DNA of 64,000 bases from an uncultured Chitinophagaceae bacterium (GCA_936908745.1 CAKZFX010000011.1:62001-126000), one strand, 5' to 3'. Positions 18,661 through 27,562 are shown, numbered from the stretch's first letter. Numbers and translations are program-made. The notes: generated from the letters alone by a model not told the origin.

Positions 18661-18692
18661 CTGCCTACCTACGCAGGCAGGTGGGCGGCAAA
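18661..18692. repeat. GC-rich short palindrome between leuS and ftsX
   Basis: CTGCCTACCTACGCAGGCAG with GTGGGCGGC following it stands out against the AT-rich spacer. It resembles the CTGCCTGTCGGCAGACAGG elements at 23515 and 27692. The rest of the 280-bp spacer holds the ftsX promoter candidate and no gene. Confidence 0.55.
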
Positions 18693-18718
18693 AATACTGA
18701 TTGTAGAGCTGAATTGGC

Positions 18719-18726
18719 TATTTTTG
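18719..18726 (+). promoter_or_regulatory. Putative -7 promoter element for ftsX
   Basis: TATTTTTG fits the Bacteroidota -7 consensus TAnnTTTG, 65 bp upstream of the ftsX ATG at 18791. A TTG lies 15 nt upstream, closer than the usual spacing, so the -33 box is not convincing. Confidence 0.45.
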
Positions 18727-18790
18727 CCCGCATCCGCACCTGAACAGAAATAAAAAATCTATTTACCTGTAAAGTTCAAAATTCTATCGC

Positions 18791-19669
18791 ATGGCGCAAT
18801 CCGGCAAAGCTTCGATCAAACGTGGAAAACCCTCCTATTTTATGGCAATTTTGGGTGTCACACTGGTACTCTTTTTTATCGGGATTATAGGTTACCTGAT
18901 TATTATTGCAAACAAGGCGGGTGATAGCTTCAAAGAAAGCGTGGAAGTGAATGTCTATCTCAGGGGTGATCTCACAAGGCAAGACAGTACGGCGTTAATG
19001 AATTATATCGGGTCAAAGCCGTATGTCACCAACCTGAAATATACCACGAAGGATATGGCCAAGGATAAATTTACCGCAGATAACCCGGGCGAAGACTGGC
19101 AAAAAATGATTGATTATAACCCGTTTCCTGCCAGTATTGATTTTAAACTGCGTAAGGATTACGTAAACCCGGATTCGTTGACCGCTATTAAGGCAGACAT
19201 AAGCACAAATTCGTATGTGGACGAAGTGAAATACCAGGAAGCCCTGGTTAATAAATTAAACAGTAATATTCGTCGTATCAGCATCGGGCTGCTGGTATTA
19301 GCGCTGATTTTAGGGCTGGTAGCTATTCTTTTGATTGACAACACTATCAAACTGGCCATGTTCAGCAACCGTTTCCTGATCAAAACCATGCAAATGGTGG
19401 GTGCCACCCGCTGGTTTATTGCCAAGCCGATGAACAAACAAGCTATTATCAACGGGGCTATCAGCGGACTGATTGCTGCCGCCTTTGTCTGGCTGTTGGT
19501 CTATTTTTGTGAAACAAAGGTTTTCCAGGATATTATTTCTATCCGCAATGAATCAACTATTTACGTGTTGTTCTTTGTGCTGGTAATGCTCGGTATTATT
19601 ATCACCGTATTCAGTACCCACCGCAGCGTGATCAAGTACCTGAAAATGAAGCTGGACGACCTTTATTAG
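18791..19669 (+). CDS. ftsX: Cell-division protein FtsX
   Basis: 292 residues. FtsX topology: one N-terminal transmembrane helix (residues ~18-42), a periplasmic domain (~43-165, with the KYTTKDMAKDKF and NPFPASIDFKLR landmarks), then three transmembrane helices (~170-190, ~215-240, ~255-275). The C-terminal RSVIKYLKMKLDDLY is cytoplasmic. FtsX acts with FtsE to regulate peptidoglycan hydrolases at the division site. ftsE is not in the window, so the pair is split, as is common in Bacteroidota. DUF3098 and uppP follow on the same strand, a conserved neighbourhood. Confidence 0.92.
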   Translation: MAQSGKASIKRGKPSYFMAILGVTLVLFFIGIIGYLIIIANKAGDSFKESVEVNVYLRGDLTRQDSTALMNYIGSKPYVTNLKYTTKDMAKDKFTADNPGEDWQKMIDYNPFPASIDFKLRKDYVNPDSLTAIKADISTNSYVDEVKYQEALVNKLNSNIRRISIGLLVLALILGLVAILLIDNTIKLAMFSNRFLIKTMQMVGATRWFIAKPMNKQAIINGAISGLIAAAFVWLLVYFCETKVFQDIISIRNESTIYVLFFVLVMLGIIITVFSTHRSVIKYLKMKLDDLY

Positions 19670-19675
19670 AATCGG

Positions 19676-19776
19676 GAGTCAGGAGTAGCGGTTGATAGTA
19701 GAAATTTCCCTGTTTAAACGATTCTTGCTGCTTTAGGAACATAGACTCTTGACTATCGACTACCGACTCCAGACTC
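19676..19776. repeat. Interspersed imperfect inverted repeat (GAGTC type)
   Basis: GAGTCAGGAGTAGCGGTTGA on the left and TATCGACTACCGACTCCAGA followed by CTC on the right form an imperfect inverted repeat around an AT-rich core. It lies between ftsX and the DUF3098 gene. It is compositionally related to the repeat inside leuS. Confidence 0.7.
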
Positions 19777-19820
19777 TACCGAAGTTTTCCTATATTGCAA
19801 CCCTTTAAAAGCAAAATCTG

Positions 19821-20069
19821 ATGAGCACTCAAAAAGAAACAGCGTCTATGTTCAGCAAGGAAAATTATATGTGGATGCTGATCGGCATATTGATCATTGC
19901 CCTGGGCATGTTCCTGATGGCTGGCGGTAAAAGCAGCGATCCGAATGTGTTTAACAAAAATGAAGTGTATAGCACCACCCGTATCACTACCGCCCCTATC
20001 CTGATTATTTTAGGACTGGTGGTAGAAATCTATGCGATTTTCAAAAAACCAAAACAAGTCAATAGCTAA
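19821..20069 (+). CDS. DUF3098 membrane protein
   Basis: 82 residues with two transmembrane helices (residues ~15-35 and ~55-75) joined by a loop containing GGKSSDPNVFNKNEVYS. Short length, two helices, and position between ftsX and uppP match the DUF3098 family of Bacteroidota. The function is unknown; the neighbourhood suggests an envelope or cell-division role. A terminator follows, so it ends a transcript begun at ftsX or within the preceding repeat-bearing spacer. Confidence 0.82.
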   Translation: MSTQKETASMFSKENYMWMLIGILIIALGMFLMAGGKSSDPNVFNKNEVYSTTRITTAPILIILGLVVEIYAIFKKPKQVNS

Positions 20070-20092
20070 TTGGTTTATTAGTTAAATAGTTG

Positions 20093-20123
20093 AAAGCGTT
20101 ACATATTCGTAACGCTTTTTTTA
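20093..20123 (+). terminator. Rho-independent terminator between DUF3098 gene and uppP
   Basis: AAAGCGTTAC-ATATTC-GTAACGCTTT is a perfect 10-bp stem with a 6-nt loop, followed by TTTTTA. It separates the ftsX/DUF3098 transcript from uppP, which starts 66 bp later. Confidence 0.9.
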
Positions 20124-20189
20124 TTCGGGAAATAAATTACTTACTAACTTGTCGCCTTATTAACTCACCAACCTGCCAACTCTAACAAG

Positions 20190-21014
20190 ATGGATATTAT
20201 ACAGGCAATTATTGTAGCAATTGTAGAAGGTCTTACCGAATTTCTTCCTGTTTCTTCCACCGGTCATATGATCATCACCAGTTCCTTACTGGGTATTCAT
20301 AAAGACGAGTTTACCAAACTGTTTGAAGTATCTATCCAGTTCGGGGCTATCCTGGCGGTGGTTGTTTTGTACTGGCGAAAATTTTTGGAGTTTAAACGCT
20401 GGCAGTTTTATGCAAAGCTGATCATTGGTGTGGTGCCGGCACTATTGCTGGGTTATTTATTCTCTGACCAGATTGACGCCTTGCTCGAAAGTCCTTTAAC
20501 CGTAGCCATTACTTTATTGCTCGGTGGTATCGTTCTACTATTTATTGATAATGTATTTAAAAAGCCAACCATCGAATCAGACGACCAGGTAGGTTTTGGC
20601 AAAGCCTTTATTGTAGGTCTCTGGCAGTGTATTGCCATGATCCCGGGTGTAAGCCGCAGCGCCGCTTCTATTATCGGCGGTATGTCGCAAAAATTCACCA
20701 GGAACCTGGCGGCTGAGTTTTCATTCTTCCTTGCGGTGCCAACTATGTTTGCCGCCACAGCCTATTCCTTATTTGTAAAAAAATGGGAACAAGGTGGCGT
20801 TATCCGGAAAGGGTACGAAGTGATCATGGAGAGCCAGGAAAATACAATGGCCTTTATCGTGGGCAACGTAGTAGCTTTTATCGTTGCTTTATTAGCCATC
20901 CGTTTCTTTATCAACTTCCTGAAAGTGTACGGCTTTAAACTGTTTGGCATTTACCGGATCGTTGCCGGTATTATTTTATTGATCTTACTGGCCACGGGTG
21001 TGATTGAGAGCTAA
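20190..21014 (+). CDS. uppP: Undecaprenyl-diphosphatase (BacA/UppP)
   Basis: 274 residues, polytopic membrane protein. Both signature motifs are present: EGLTEFLPVSSTGH near residue 13 and PGVSRSAASIIGG near residue 153. The Glu and Arg residues of these motifs form the active site. It removes a phosphate from undecaprenyl diphosphate, recycling the lipid carrier for peptidoglycan and O-antigen synthesis, and raises bacitracin tolerance. The terminator upstream implies its own promoter, but no clear TAnnTTTG box was seen. Confidence 0.95.
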   Translation: MDIIQAIIVAIVEGLTEFLPVSSTGHMIITSSLLGIHKDEFTKLFEVSIQFGAILAVVVLYWRKFLEFKRWQFYAKLIIGVVPALLLGYLFSDQIDALLESPLTVAITLLLGGIVLLFIDNVFKKPTIESDDQVGFGKAFIVGLWQCIAMIPGVSRSAASIIGGMSQKFTRNLAAEFSFFLAVPTMFAATAYSLFVKKWEQGGVIRKGYEVIMESQENTMAFIVGNVVAFIVALLAIRFFINFLKVYGFKLFGIYRIVAGIILLILLATGVIES

Positions 21015-21095
21015 CCACAAAGTTCACAAAGAAAATATACAAAGCTCCCAAAGGACATTTTTAAAAAATCGCTGTGTTCCTTAGTGCCTTTGTGG
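21014..21095. repeat. CCACAAAG-type interspersed inverted repeat after uppP
   Basis: The left arm CCACAAAGTTCACAAAGAAA and right arm CTTAGTGCCTTTGTGG are complementary at their ends, with an AT-rich core. The same CCACAAAG/CTTTGTGG signature occurs at 23397 and 27765. Confidence 0.7.
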
Positions 21096-21184
21096 GAAAT
21101 AACAGGTTTCGGGGAGATTAAAATTTAAACGGACACAGCCTCCTTTTTTCCTATTTTCAGGATGTAATAAATCATAAACTGCTT

Positions 21185-22516
21185 ATGCAAACGGCCTCCA
21201 AAAAAGTAGTAAACGCATGGGCCATGTACGACTGGGGCAACTCGGCTTACAACCTCGTTATTACTTCCACCATCTTTCCTGCCTACTTTGAAGCGATTGC
21301 TGTTGACGATAAAAATGTTTCCAAAACGGCTGTTACTTTTCTCGGACGACATTTTGAAAACACGGCTTTATACAACTATGCACTGGCTTTTGCCATGCTG
21401 ATCGTTGCGCTGATCTCTCCTTTGCTTTCTTCTATTGCCGATTATAAAGGCAACAAAAAAAAGTTTATGAATTTCTTTTTGACCATGGGAAGTATTGCCT
21501 GTGTCACCATGTTTTTCTTTACTTCCAATGAAACATTATGGATCGGTATCCTCGCCATGATCATTGCTTGTGTAGGTTTCTGGGCCAGCCTTGTTTTTTA
21601 CAACTCCTTTTTGCCGGAGATAGCAGCGCCGGAAGACCGTGACCGCATTAGCGCAAAAGGTTACACATACGGCTATATCGGCAGTGTATTATTACAAATC
21701 GTCTGCTTTGTATTTGTATTCAAACCTGAATTGCTCGGTGGTGATAAAGATTCAACCATTCAATACCGGGCAGCGTTCCTGCTGGTAGGTATTTGGTGGT
21801 GGGCTTTTGGGCAATTTTCATTAAGTCGCCTGCCCAAACCCGTTCCCGCCGGTACGGGCGATATGAATCACCAGATACTTTCTAAAGGATATAAGGAGTT
21901 ACAAAAAGTATGGGGGCAGTTGAAGCAAATCCCCTTACTGAAACGCTACCTCGCCGCTTTCTTTTTTTACAATATGGGTGTGCAAACGGTGATGCTGGTG
22001 GCTGCACTGTATGGTAAAAGTGAATTGGAAATACCAACTGACAACCTGATCATCGCTATTATCATTATCCAGTTGATCGCTATTCCCGGTGCCTATGCTA
22101 TTTCATGGCTGTCGTCCAAACTGGGCAACCTGAAAGCGTTGATGTGTATCGTGTTTCTCTGGATCATACTCTGTTATATTGGTTATATCCTGCCTGTAGG
22201 TGGCGTGTACGAATTTTATGGTTTGGCCGCTTCCGTTGGTTTTGTCATGGGAGGTATTCAATCACTAAGCCGTTCCACTTATTCCAAGCTGATGCCGGTA
22301 ACAAAAGACACCACTTCGTTCTTTAGTTTCTATGATGTAACGGAAAAAGTAGCCGCCGTTGTCGGTATCTTTAGCTTTGGTTATATCACGGAGCTGACAG
22401 GATCACAAAGAGGATCGGTGCTGGCATTGGCCGCGTTCTTTATTATCGGGTTGTTGTTATTATTTTATGCAAATGCGGTAAATAAACAGACCGCTACTAT
22501 TACAAACCAGAGCTGA
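21185..22516 (+). CDS. MFS transporter of the UMF1 / Atg22-like family
   Basis: 443 residues, about 12 transmembrane segments. The start VVNAWAMYDWGNSAYNLVIT and internal SSIADYKGNKKKFMNFF are landmarks of the bacterial UMF1 (vacuole-effluxer Atg22-like) group of the major facilitator superfamily. Substrates in bacteria are unknown. Its stop codon overlaps the start of the MBL-fold gene (TGATG at 22514-22518), so the two are translationally coupled and likely function together. Confidence 0.88.
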   Translation: MQTASKKVVNAWAMYDWGNSAYNLVITSTIFPAYFEAIAVDDKNVSKTAVTFLGRHFENTALYNYALAFAMLIVALISPLLSSIADYKGNKKKFMNFFLTMGSIACVTMFFFTSNETLWIGILAMIIACVGFWASLVFYNSFLPEIAAPEDRDRISAKGYTYGYIGSVLLQIVCFVFVFKPELLGGDKDSTIQYRAAFLLVGIWWWAFGQFSLSRLPKPVPAGTGDMNHQILSKGYKELQKVWGQLKQIPLLKRYLAAFFFYNMGVQTVMLVAALYGKSELEIPTDNLIIAIIIIQLIAIPGAYAISWLSSKLGNLKALMCIVFLWIILCYIGYILPVGGVYEFYGLAASVGFVMGGIQSLSRSTYSKLMPVTKDTTSFFSFYDVTEKVAAVVGIFSFGYITELTGSQRGSVLALAAFFIIGLLLLFYANAVNKQTATITNQS

Positions 22517-23376
22517 TGAACTTATACTCAATCAATACAGGCTACTTCAAATTAGATGGCGGCGCTATGTTTGGCGTGGTGCCCAAATCTATCTGGAATA
22601 AAATAAACCCGGCCGATGATAACAATCTTTGTTCATGGGCTTTGCGTTGCCTGCTCATCGAAGATGGCAACCGCCTTATATTGGTTGACAATGGAAATGG
22701 CGACAAGCAAAGTGAAAAATTCTTCAGCCATTATTATTTACATGGCGACGATACGCTGGATAAATCATTAGCCAAATATGGTTTTAACCGCAACGATATC
22801 ACCGATGTTTTCCTGACGCACCTGCACTTTGATCATTGCGGCGGCTCCATTGTACGTGAAGGAGAAAAACTCGTTCCCGGTTTTAAAAATGCCCATTTCT
22901 GGAGTAATAAACAACATTGGGACTGGGCTGTTTATCCCAATGAAAGAGAGAAAGCCTCTTTCTTAAAAGAAAATATTCTGCCAATACAGGAAAGCGGTCA
23001 ACTGAAATTTGTGGAAGTGGCCGATGTGGAAGATGGAAAACTGGGCAGCACTGTTTTTAACGAGAACATTGATATCCGTTTTGTCAGCGGGCATACAGAA
23101 GCAATGATGCTGCCGCAAATAAAATACAAAGACAAAACAGTCGTGTTCATGGCCGACCTGTTGCCATCGCAGGGACATATCCCCTTGCCGTATGTAATGG
23201 GTTATGATATGTTTCCGCTCACAACGTTGAACGAAAAGAAATCATTCCTGAAAGAAGCATTGGAAAATGACTATGTGCTTTTCTTTGAACATGATCCCGT
23301 ACATGAATGCTGTACGTTGCAGCAAACAGAAAAAGGTATTCGTCCGAAAGAGTTTTTTAAGCTGGAAGAACTCTGA
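22516..23376 (+). CDS. MBL-fold metallohydrolase
   Basis: 286 residues. The metallo-beta-lactamase fold signature HLHFDHCGG (near residue 104) gives the HxHxDH zinc ligands. Further ligands are the His of VSGHTEAM, the Asp of MADLLPS, and the final His in FFEHDPVHE. It is therefore likely catalytically active, hydrolysing a thioester, lactone or phosphodiester. Start and stop overlap with the transporter gene upstream (TGATG) implies coupled expression. Confidence 0.9.
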   Translation: MNLYSINTGYFKLDGGAMFGVVPKSIWNKINPADDNNLCSWALRCLLIEDGNRLILVDNGNGDKQSEKFFSHYYLHGDDTLDKSLAKYGFNRNDITDVFLTHLHFDHCGGSIVREGEKLVPGFKNAHFWSNKQHWDWAVYPNEREKASFLKENILPIQESGQLKFVEVADVEDGKLGSTVFNENIDIRFVSGHTEAMMLPQIKYKDKTVVFMADLLPSQGHIPLPYVMGYDMFPLTTLNEKKSFLKEALENDYVLFFEHDPVHECCTLQQTEKGIRPKEFFKLEEL

Positions 23377-23396
23377 TCGCTGCGATTAAAATTGTA

Positions 23397-23555
23397 TCCC
23401 ACAAAGCCACGAAGATCACGAAGAAACTTAGCGTCTTTCCGCCTTTGCGGTTAAACTCTCTCTGCGAAACTCTGCTTCTCTGCGCCTCTGCGGTGAAAAA
23501 AATTTCCCACAAACCTGCCTGTCGGCAGACAGGGCCACAAAGAACCACGAAGAAT
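23397..23555. repeat. Composite interspersed repeat containing CTGCCTGTCGGCAGACAGGG
   Basis: CCACAAAGCCACGAAGATCACGAAG-type steps are followed by GCGCCTCTGCGGTGAAA and then a palindromic 20-mer (23515-23534). The 20-mer is identical to one at 27692-27711. A second CCACAAAGAACCACGAAG copy follows. No gene is present in the 234-bp spacer between the MBL-fold gene and the DUF3108 gene. Confidence 0.75.
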
Positions 23556-23610
23556 AGTTGTTAATTGTCAATTTGACACTTATTTTGCCTGCGTTAATCA
23601 GCGGGAAACC

Positions 23611-24417
23611 TTATTTCTTCTTAATCAACGACGTCAGCGGATGACGCAGGTTTTCATGACTCATCATATCAATTTTCACTTTACCTACCACCAGCGGGCT
23701 TTCCACCCGGATCGGGATATGATTGGCATCATCCGTTACCCATACGGTCATGTCTTCACCACCTTCAAAAATTTGTCCTTTTAACAAAAGCGGTTTTATT
23801 TTCAGGGCATTGAATTTACCATACTTTGTTTTCACCACTTCCCTGCCTACATAGCGGATATACATATTGAACACTTCGTTGTCCAAAAACATAGAGAACG
23901 GCACACGGTCATTCGGCTTCAGTTTGGAAAAATCAACATTCCTTGCATAGTACATGGAGCTTACCACATCCTGCACACAGGCCGGCACTTTAAACACACC
24001 ATCTGTTGCAATCGCCGTATTGGTTGTTTTATTGAATGTAATGTTCTGGTATTTTTTATAACCGCCTTCGTTTACATTGCGCACAAATTTCAATGGCTGC
24101 ATCGTGGCCGTATCAATATAGGTTTCGTACTTGTCCCTTACTTTATAGATCCAGTCGTAAGAAGGATTTGTTTTTCCCTCACCCGTGATATGGTACACAG
24201 GACGGTTATTCAATGTTTCCAGTACACTTGTAAACGTGGCGTTGCCCGCATTCACATACACACCCGCCACTGCATAATAAACAGTAAACGTGATCTGCTC
24301 GCCTACTTTAAAAGCGTTGTTTTCAATACCGCAAAACTCGTTGTACGGCTTATTGGCAGCAGGAGCAAAACCAAATAAAGCAATGGCCAACGGCGCCAAA
24401 AATTTCAATCCTTTCAT
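23611..24417 (-). CDS. DUF3108 family secreted protein
   Basis: 268 residues with a signal peptide (MKGLKFLAPLAIALFGFAPA). The domain runs from about residue 35 (FKVGEQITFTVYYAVAGVYV) through CVQDVVSSMYYARNV and ends with PLVVGKVKIDMM. This pattern is the DUF3108 beta-barrel-like domain found across Bacteroidota and Proteobacteria; its function is unknown. The fold resembles lipoprotein-carrier or lipid-binding barrels. It starts 26 bp after the stop of the flippase-like gene on the same strand, so they are probably co-transcribed. Confidence 0.85.
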   Translation of the reverse strand: MKGLKFLAPLAIALFGFAPAANKPYNEFCGIENNAFKVGEQITFTVYYAVAGVYVNAGNATFTSVLETLNNRPVYHITGEGKTNPSYDWIYKVRDKYETYIDTATMQPLKFVRNVNEGGYKKYQNITFNKTTNTAIATDGVFKVPACVQDVVSSMYYARNVDFSKLKPNDRVPFSMFLDNEVFNMYIRYVGREVVKTKYGKFNALKIKPLLLKGQIFEGGEDMTVWVTDDANHIPIRVESPLVVGKVKIDMMSHENLRHPLTSLIKKK

Positions 24418-24443
24418 CAGTTATACTTTATAACAAACAATGT

Positions 24444-25442
24444 TTATACTTCTTCTTTGGACCGGCGGAATATTTTCCGGATGCCCAAAATTAACAAACT
24501 GCCGATCATTGCCGGGATGATCAGGTTGATCAGCCAAACGGTAATGGACGTCATCCAGATACCGAGGCTATTAACGCTGAAAAGGCCCAGTAATTTTATA
24601 CTCACTTCTCCCCGCAGGCCGATATCGGCAATGGCAAAACTCGGGATCACCGCCAGCACCAAAAACGACACACTCACCGCCCAGTAACTTTCCCAAACCG
24701 GCACATCCACCCCAAATAAACGAAAGAGCAGGTAATATTGTATAATGAATACAATAAAACGCATTGCTGATAATGACAATAACCTCAGCAGTATAGTTGC
24801 ATTGAAATCCTTCAGTGCTTCTACAAGATAGATAAAACGCTTGCTGCCGGGCACCTTATTAATAAGACGGGTAAGCCAGGAAAGCCTGAAATAAAATACT
24901 GTTAAAAAGAACAAAACCGCCCCCACGCCATAGATCAGCACCTGCATCCACAGCGAAGAAATGACCCCGCTGGCTTCGATCGTATTGCGAAGGATCAACA
25001 GCCCCGCTATTCCCATCAGCAACGTGATAATTAACTGGCTGATACTGCCGACAATGGTAATGGAAATCGTTTTTAGCCTGTTTCCTTCATCCATGTATAA
25101 AACACGGCCCAGGTATTCGCCCACGCGGTTGGGTGTGCTTACAGAAAAAGAAACGCCTGAAAGCACCGCTTTGAAAGCAGTCCAGAAACTGACGGCCTGC
25201 ACACTCTTTACCGAAATCTTCCATTTCAACGCCTCAATACCCCAGTTGAGCAGCATCAGAAAAATAACGGCCAGCAGGTTCCAAACGGCGCTGCTATTAA
25301 AGGATGCTTTAATGCTTTCCCAGGCTTTCTCCAAATCAGGCTGCTGCTGTATCTGCCGGTAAATAGACCATGATAACCACAGGAACAGTAAAGGCCCGAG
25401 GAAATAGTTGATAAAGATTTTGATATTTTTGCTGACTTTCAT
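24444..25442 (-). CDS. Flippase-like integral membrane protein (LPG synthase TM-domain family)
   Basis: 332 residues with 8 or so transmembrane helices, beginning after KNIKIFINYFLGPLLFLWLS. The Lys/Arg-rich cytoplasmic loops, NRVGEYLGRVLYM and FAIADIGLRGEVSIKLLG match the lysylphosphatidylglycerol-synthase transmembrane family (YbhN/AglD group). Members are implicated in lipid or isoprenoid-linked sugar transfer or flipping. The start codon sits 2 bp from the RuvC ORF start on the opposite strand. Confidence 0.85.
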   Translation of the reverse strand: MKVSKNIKIFINYFLGPLLFLWLSWSIYRQIQQQPDLEKAWESIKASFNSSAVWNLLAVIFLMLLNWGIEALKWKISVKSVQAVSFWTAFKAVLSGVSFSVSTPNRVGEYLGRVLYMDEGNRLKTISITIVGSISQLIITLLMGIAGLLILRNTIEASGVISSLWMQVLIYGVGAVLFFLTVFYFRLSWLTRLINKVPGSKRFIYLVEALKDFNATILLRLLSLSAMRFIVFIIQYYLLFRLFGVDVPVWESYWAVSVSFLVLAVIPSFAIADIGLRGEVSIKLLGLFSVNSLGIWMTSITVWLINLIIPAMIGSLLILGIRKIFRRSKEEV

Positions 25443-25444
25443 GC

Positions 25445-26071
25445 ATGTTGCCTGTAAGCGTTAACCACAGGCTATCCTGTAAAAATAACATCCCTTTGCA
25501 AAAGCCTGCTAAAATAATCATTGGTATTGATCCCGGCACCCTTGTCATGGGTTATAGTATTATTGAGATCACCGGCAGCCAGGTGAAGCTGAAAGAAATG
25601 CATGTGCTCCGTCTTTCTGCCAGGAAAGATAATTATGAGCGGCTGGAGCTTATCCACCAGAAAGTAGCAGAGCTGATCAGGAAATTTAAGCCACACGAGT
25701 TTGCAATTGAAGCGCCTTTCTTTGGAAAGAACGTACAAAGTATGCTCAAACTGGGGCGTGCGCAGGGCGTGGCCATTGCTGCTGCCATGAGTGCCGGATT
25801 ACCGGTAACAGAATACTCCCCAAAAAAAGTAAAACAATCCGTTACCGGCAATGGTAACTCGGACAAAGAACAGGTGTGGAAAATGCTGCAACAATTATTG
25901 TCAATCAAAGAAGATCCTGTTTCCTTTGATGCCACGGATGCGTTGGCAGTGGCCGTATGCCATCACTTTCAACTCAATGCTGTAACGGCGAAACCGGGCA
26001 AAGGCTTTAAGGGCTGGGATGATTTTATTAAGAAGAACCCGCAACGAATAAATAGCAAGTCCAAAGACTGA
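25445..26071 (+). CDS. ruvC: Crossover junction endodeoxyribonuclease RuvC
   Basis: 208 residues from the first ATG. The four acidic active-site residues are in place: Asp29 in GIDPGT, Glu89 in FAIEAP, and Asp162/Asp165 in FDATDALAVAVCHH. It resolves Holliday junctions with RuvAB. The ATG at 25445 is 2 bp from the divergent flippase-like start, and its first 17-22 residues are not typical of RuvC. A TTG at 25496 gives the standard ~191-residue length and leaves room for a promoter, so it may be the true start. Confidence 0.95.
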   Translation: MLPVSVNHRLSCKNNIPLQKPAKIIIGIDPGTLVMGYSIIEITGSQVKLKEMHVLRLSARKDNYERLELIHQKVAELIRKFKPHEFAIEAPFFGKNVQSMLKLGRAQGVAIAAAMSAGLPVTEYSPKKVKQSVTGNGNSDKEQVWKMLQQLLSIKEDPVSFDATDALAVAVCHHFQLNAVTAKPGKGFKGWDDFIKKNPQRINSKSKD

Positions 26072-26072
26072 C

Positions 26073-26564
26073 CTACTTTCCCGACAGCAAATCATTTACA
26101 AATTGCTCCGGTTCATCAGGTGTTACAATGATCTTTTTATCATGCACAGTTGTAATTAACACAGGCTTATCCATTCTTGTAGCGTACCATGTCATGTTGC
26201 CGATGGTTGAGTTGGCAAACTTTCCATAATAACCAAACAAACCACCTACGCCAAAAGTGCGTACGGCCCAGCCGATATCTTTCTTCGTGATCACTTGTGC
26301 CGTTTGTATATCACTTTTTGCAAGGGTTACATTTTTCAGCGGCCGATGAATGATCAACTGATCCCTGGAAACCGTGTAACCTGCCGGGCGAAAAGCAAAC
26401 GCAATGGCATAGATCAATAATAAACCAATGGAAATAGTAACCGGCACGATGGAATCAACCTGGTTCATCAACCCGATTTGCAAGGCAGCAGCGCCGACAA
26501 ATAAAACAGTAACGACAATCGTTACAATCCATGCAAGTTTATCAAGAGATGCTTTGTACTTCAT
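26073..26564 (-). CDS. Bacterial PH-domain membrane protein
   Basis: 163 residues. Two transmembrane helices (residues ~10-30 and ~38-58) precede a bacterial PH-like domain with RPAGYTVSRDQLIIHRPLKN and a C-terminal DKKIIVTPDEPEQFVNDLL. It resembles the bPH_6/YdbS-type proteins; function unknown. Its stop is 1 bp from the ruvC stop (convergent), and its start is 2 bp after the HIT gene stop, so it is co-transcribed with the HIT gene. Confidence 0.78.
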   Translation of the reverse strand: MKYKASLDKLAWIVTIVVTVLFVGAAALQIGLMNQVDSIVPVTISIGLLLIYAIAFAFRPAGYTVSRDQLIIHRPLKNVTLAKSDIQTAQVITKKDIGWAVRTFGVGGLFGYYGKFANSTIGNMTWYATRMDKPVLITTVHDKKIIVTPDEPEQFVNDLLSGK

Positions 26565-26566
26565 AA

Positions 26567-26959
26567 TTATTTCAATGCCTCCAGAATTTTAGCCTGTACT
26601 TGTTGCAGGTTTTCATCCGACGCTTTGGGTTTGGATTGAGTAAAATTTAAATCATTGGCCGAATTGACAGGAATAAGATGCATATGCGCATGTGGCACTT
26701 CCAGCCCGATCACACTGATACCACAACGGTTGCAATCAAATGCTTTTTCTATGGCTTTGGCAATCGGCTGTGCAAAGACAAGCATTTCCTGTAAATATTC
26801 AGCAGGCAGATCAAATAAATTATCCGTTTCCGTTTTGGGTATCACCAGCACATGCCCTTCACGCAACGGGAAAATATCAAGAAAGGCAAAGAACTTTTCA
26901 TTCTCCGCTATTTTATACGAGGGTATTTCACCTGCGATGATCTTTGAAAAAATAGTCAT
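26567..26959 (-). CDS. HIT-family nucleotide hydrolase
   Basis: 130 residues from the ATG at 26959, where MTIFSKIIAGEIPSYKI begins; a longer reading from 27022 adds an uncharacteristic N-terminus. The HIT motif HAHMHL, near the C-terminus, gives the histidine triad. It matches the HinT/YcfF class, which hydrolyses AMP-NH2 and aminoacyl-adenylates. The greA terminator lies just upstream. Confidence 0.93.
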   Translation of the reverse strand: MTIFSKIIAGEIPSYKIAENEKFFAFLDIFPLREGHVLVIPKTETDNLFDLPAEYLQEMLVFAQPIAKAIEKAFDCNRCGISVIGLEVPHAHMHLIPVNSANDLNFTQSKPKASDENLQQVQAKILEALK

Positions 26960-27040
26960 GCTGCCTGCGAGTTTTGTCCGGAAATTATAAATGATCTTTT
27001 GTATGGGATGAAACCAATTCATCGTTTACAAATTTAGCAT

Positions 27041-27065
27041 AAAAAAAGCCCCTGTGTAAGGGGCC
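27041..27065 (-). terminator. Rho-independent terminator of greA
   Basis: GCCCCTGTGTAAGGGGC (5-bp GC stem with a 7-nt loop) is followed on the minus strand by seven T (27041-27047). It lies 22 bp after the greA stop. Confidence 0.88.
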
Positions 27066-27086
27066 TGTCTTTTGATAGCAAAATCG

Positions 27087-27557
27087 TTATGCTGTGATCT
27101 CTTCGATCTTAAATTTAAGAATACCGGCGGGAGCTTTTACTTCCGCTGTTTCACCAGCCTGTTTGCCTAAAATGCCCTGGCCAATCGGCGAGGTAACAGA
27201 AATCTTTCCTGCTTTCAGGTCTGCTTCCTGCTCACTTACAATCTGGTAAGTGACTTGCTTTTTAGTGTTGAGGTTGGTCAGTGTAACTTTTGTAAGTATA
27301 GACACTTTGCTGGTGTCAATACTGCTTTCATCCAGTATGCGCACATTCGCCATCGCTCCTTCCAATGCTGAAATTTTGGCTTCCAGCAAGCCTTGCGCCT
27401 CTTTGGCCGCATCGTATTCAGCATTTTCTTTTAAATCACCTTTTTCTCTTGCCTCTGCAATAGCACGGCTGGCTGCCGGTCTTTCCACTCCTTTCATTCG
27501 CTGAAGCTCTGCTTTCATCTGCTCCAGCGTTTCTTTTGTAACATACTGTAAGCTCAT
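27087..27557 (-). CDS. greA: Transcription elongation factor GreA
   Basis: 156 residues. The N-terminal coiled coil (ETLEQMKAELQRMKG to AREKGDLKENAEYDAAKEAQ) with the acidic DLKENAEYD tip is the GreA signature, followed by the FKBP-like C-terminal domain (ILDESSIDTSKVSI to GQGILGKQAGE). It rescues backtracked RNA polymerase by stimulating transcript cleavage. It is unusual here in having a strong Shine-Dalgarno (AAAGGAGG, 5 nt before the ATG). Its leader also holds a near-perfect palindrome. Confidence 0.96.
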   Translation of the reverse strand: MSLQYVTKETLEQMKAELQRMKGVERPAASRAIAEAREKGDLKENAEYDAAKEAQGLLEAKISALEGAMANVRILDESSIDTSKVSILTKVTLTNLNTKKQVTYQIVSEQEADLKAGKISVTSPIGQGILGKQAGETAEVKAPAGILKFKIEEITA

Positions 27558-27562
27558 ATGCG

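Noticed and set aside
18512..18790. A hidden tRNA or ncRNA between leuS and ftsX
   Set aside because: No cloverleaf or conserved secondary structure was found; the GC-rich palindrome matches the repeat family.
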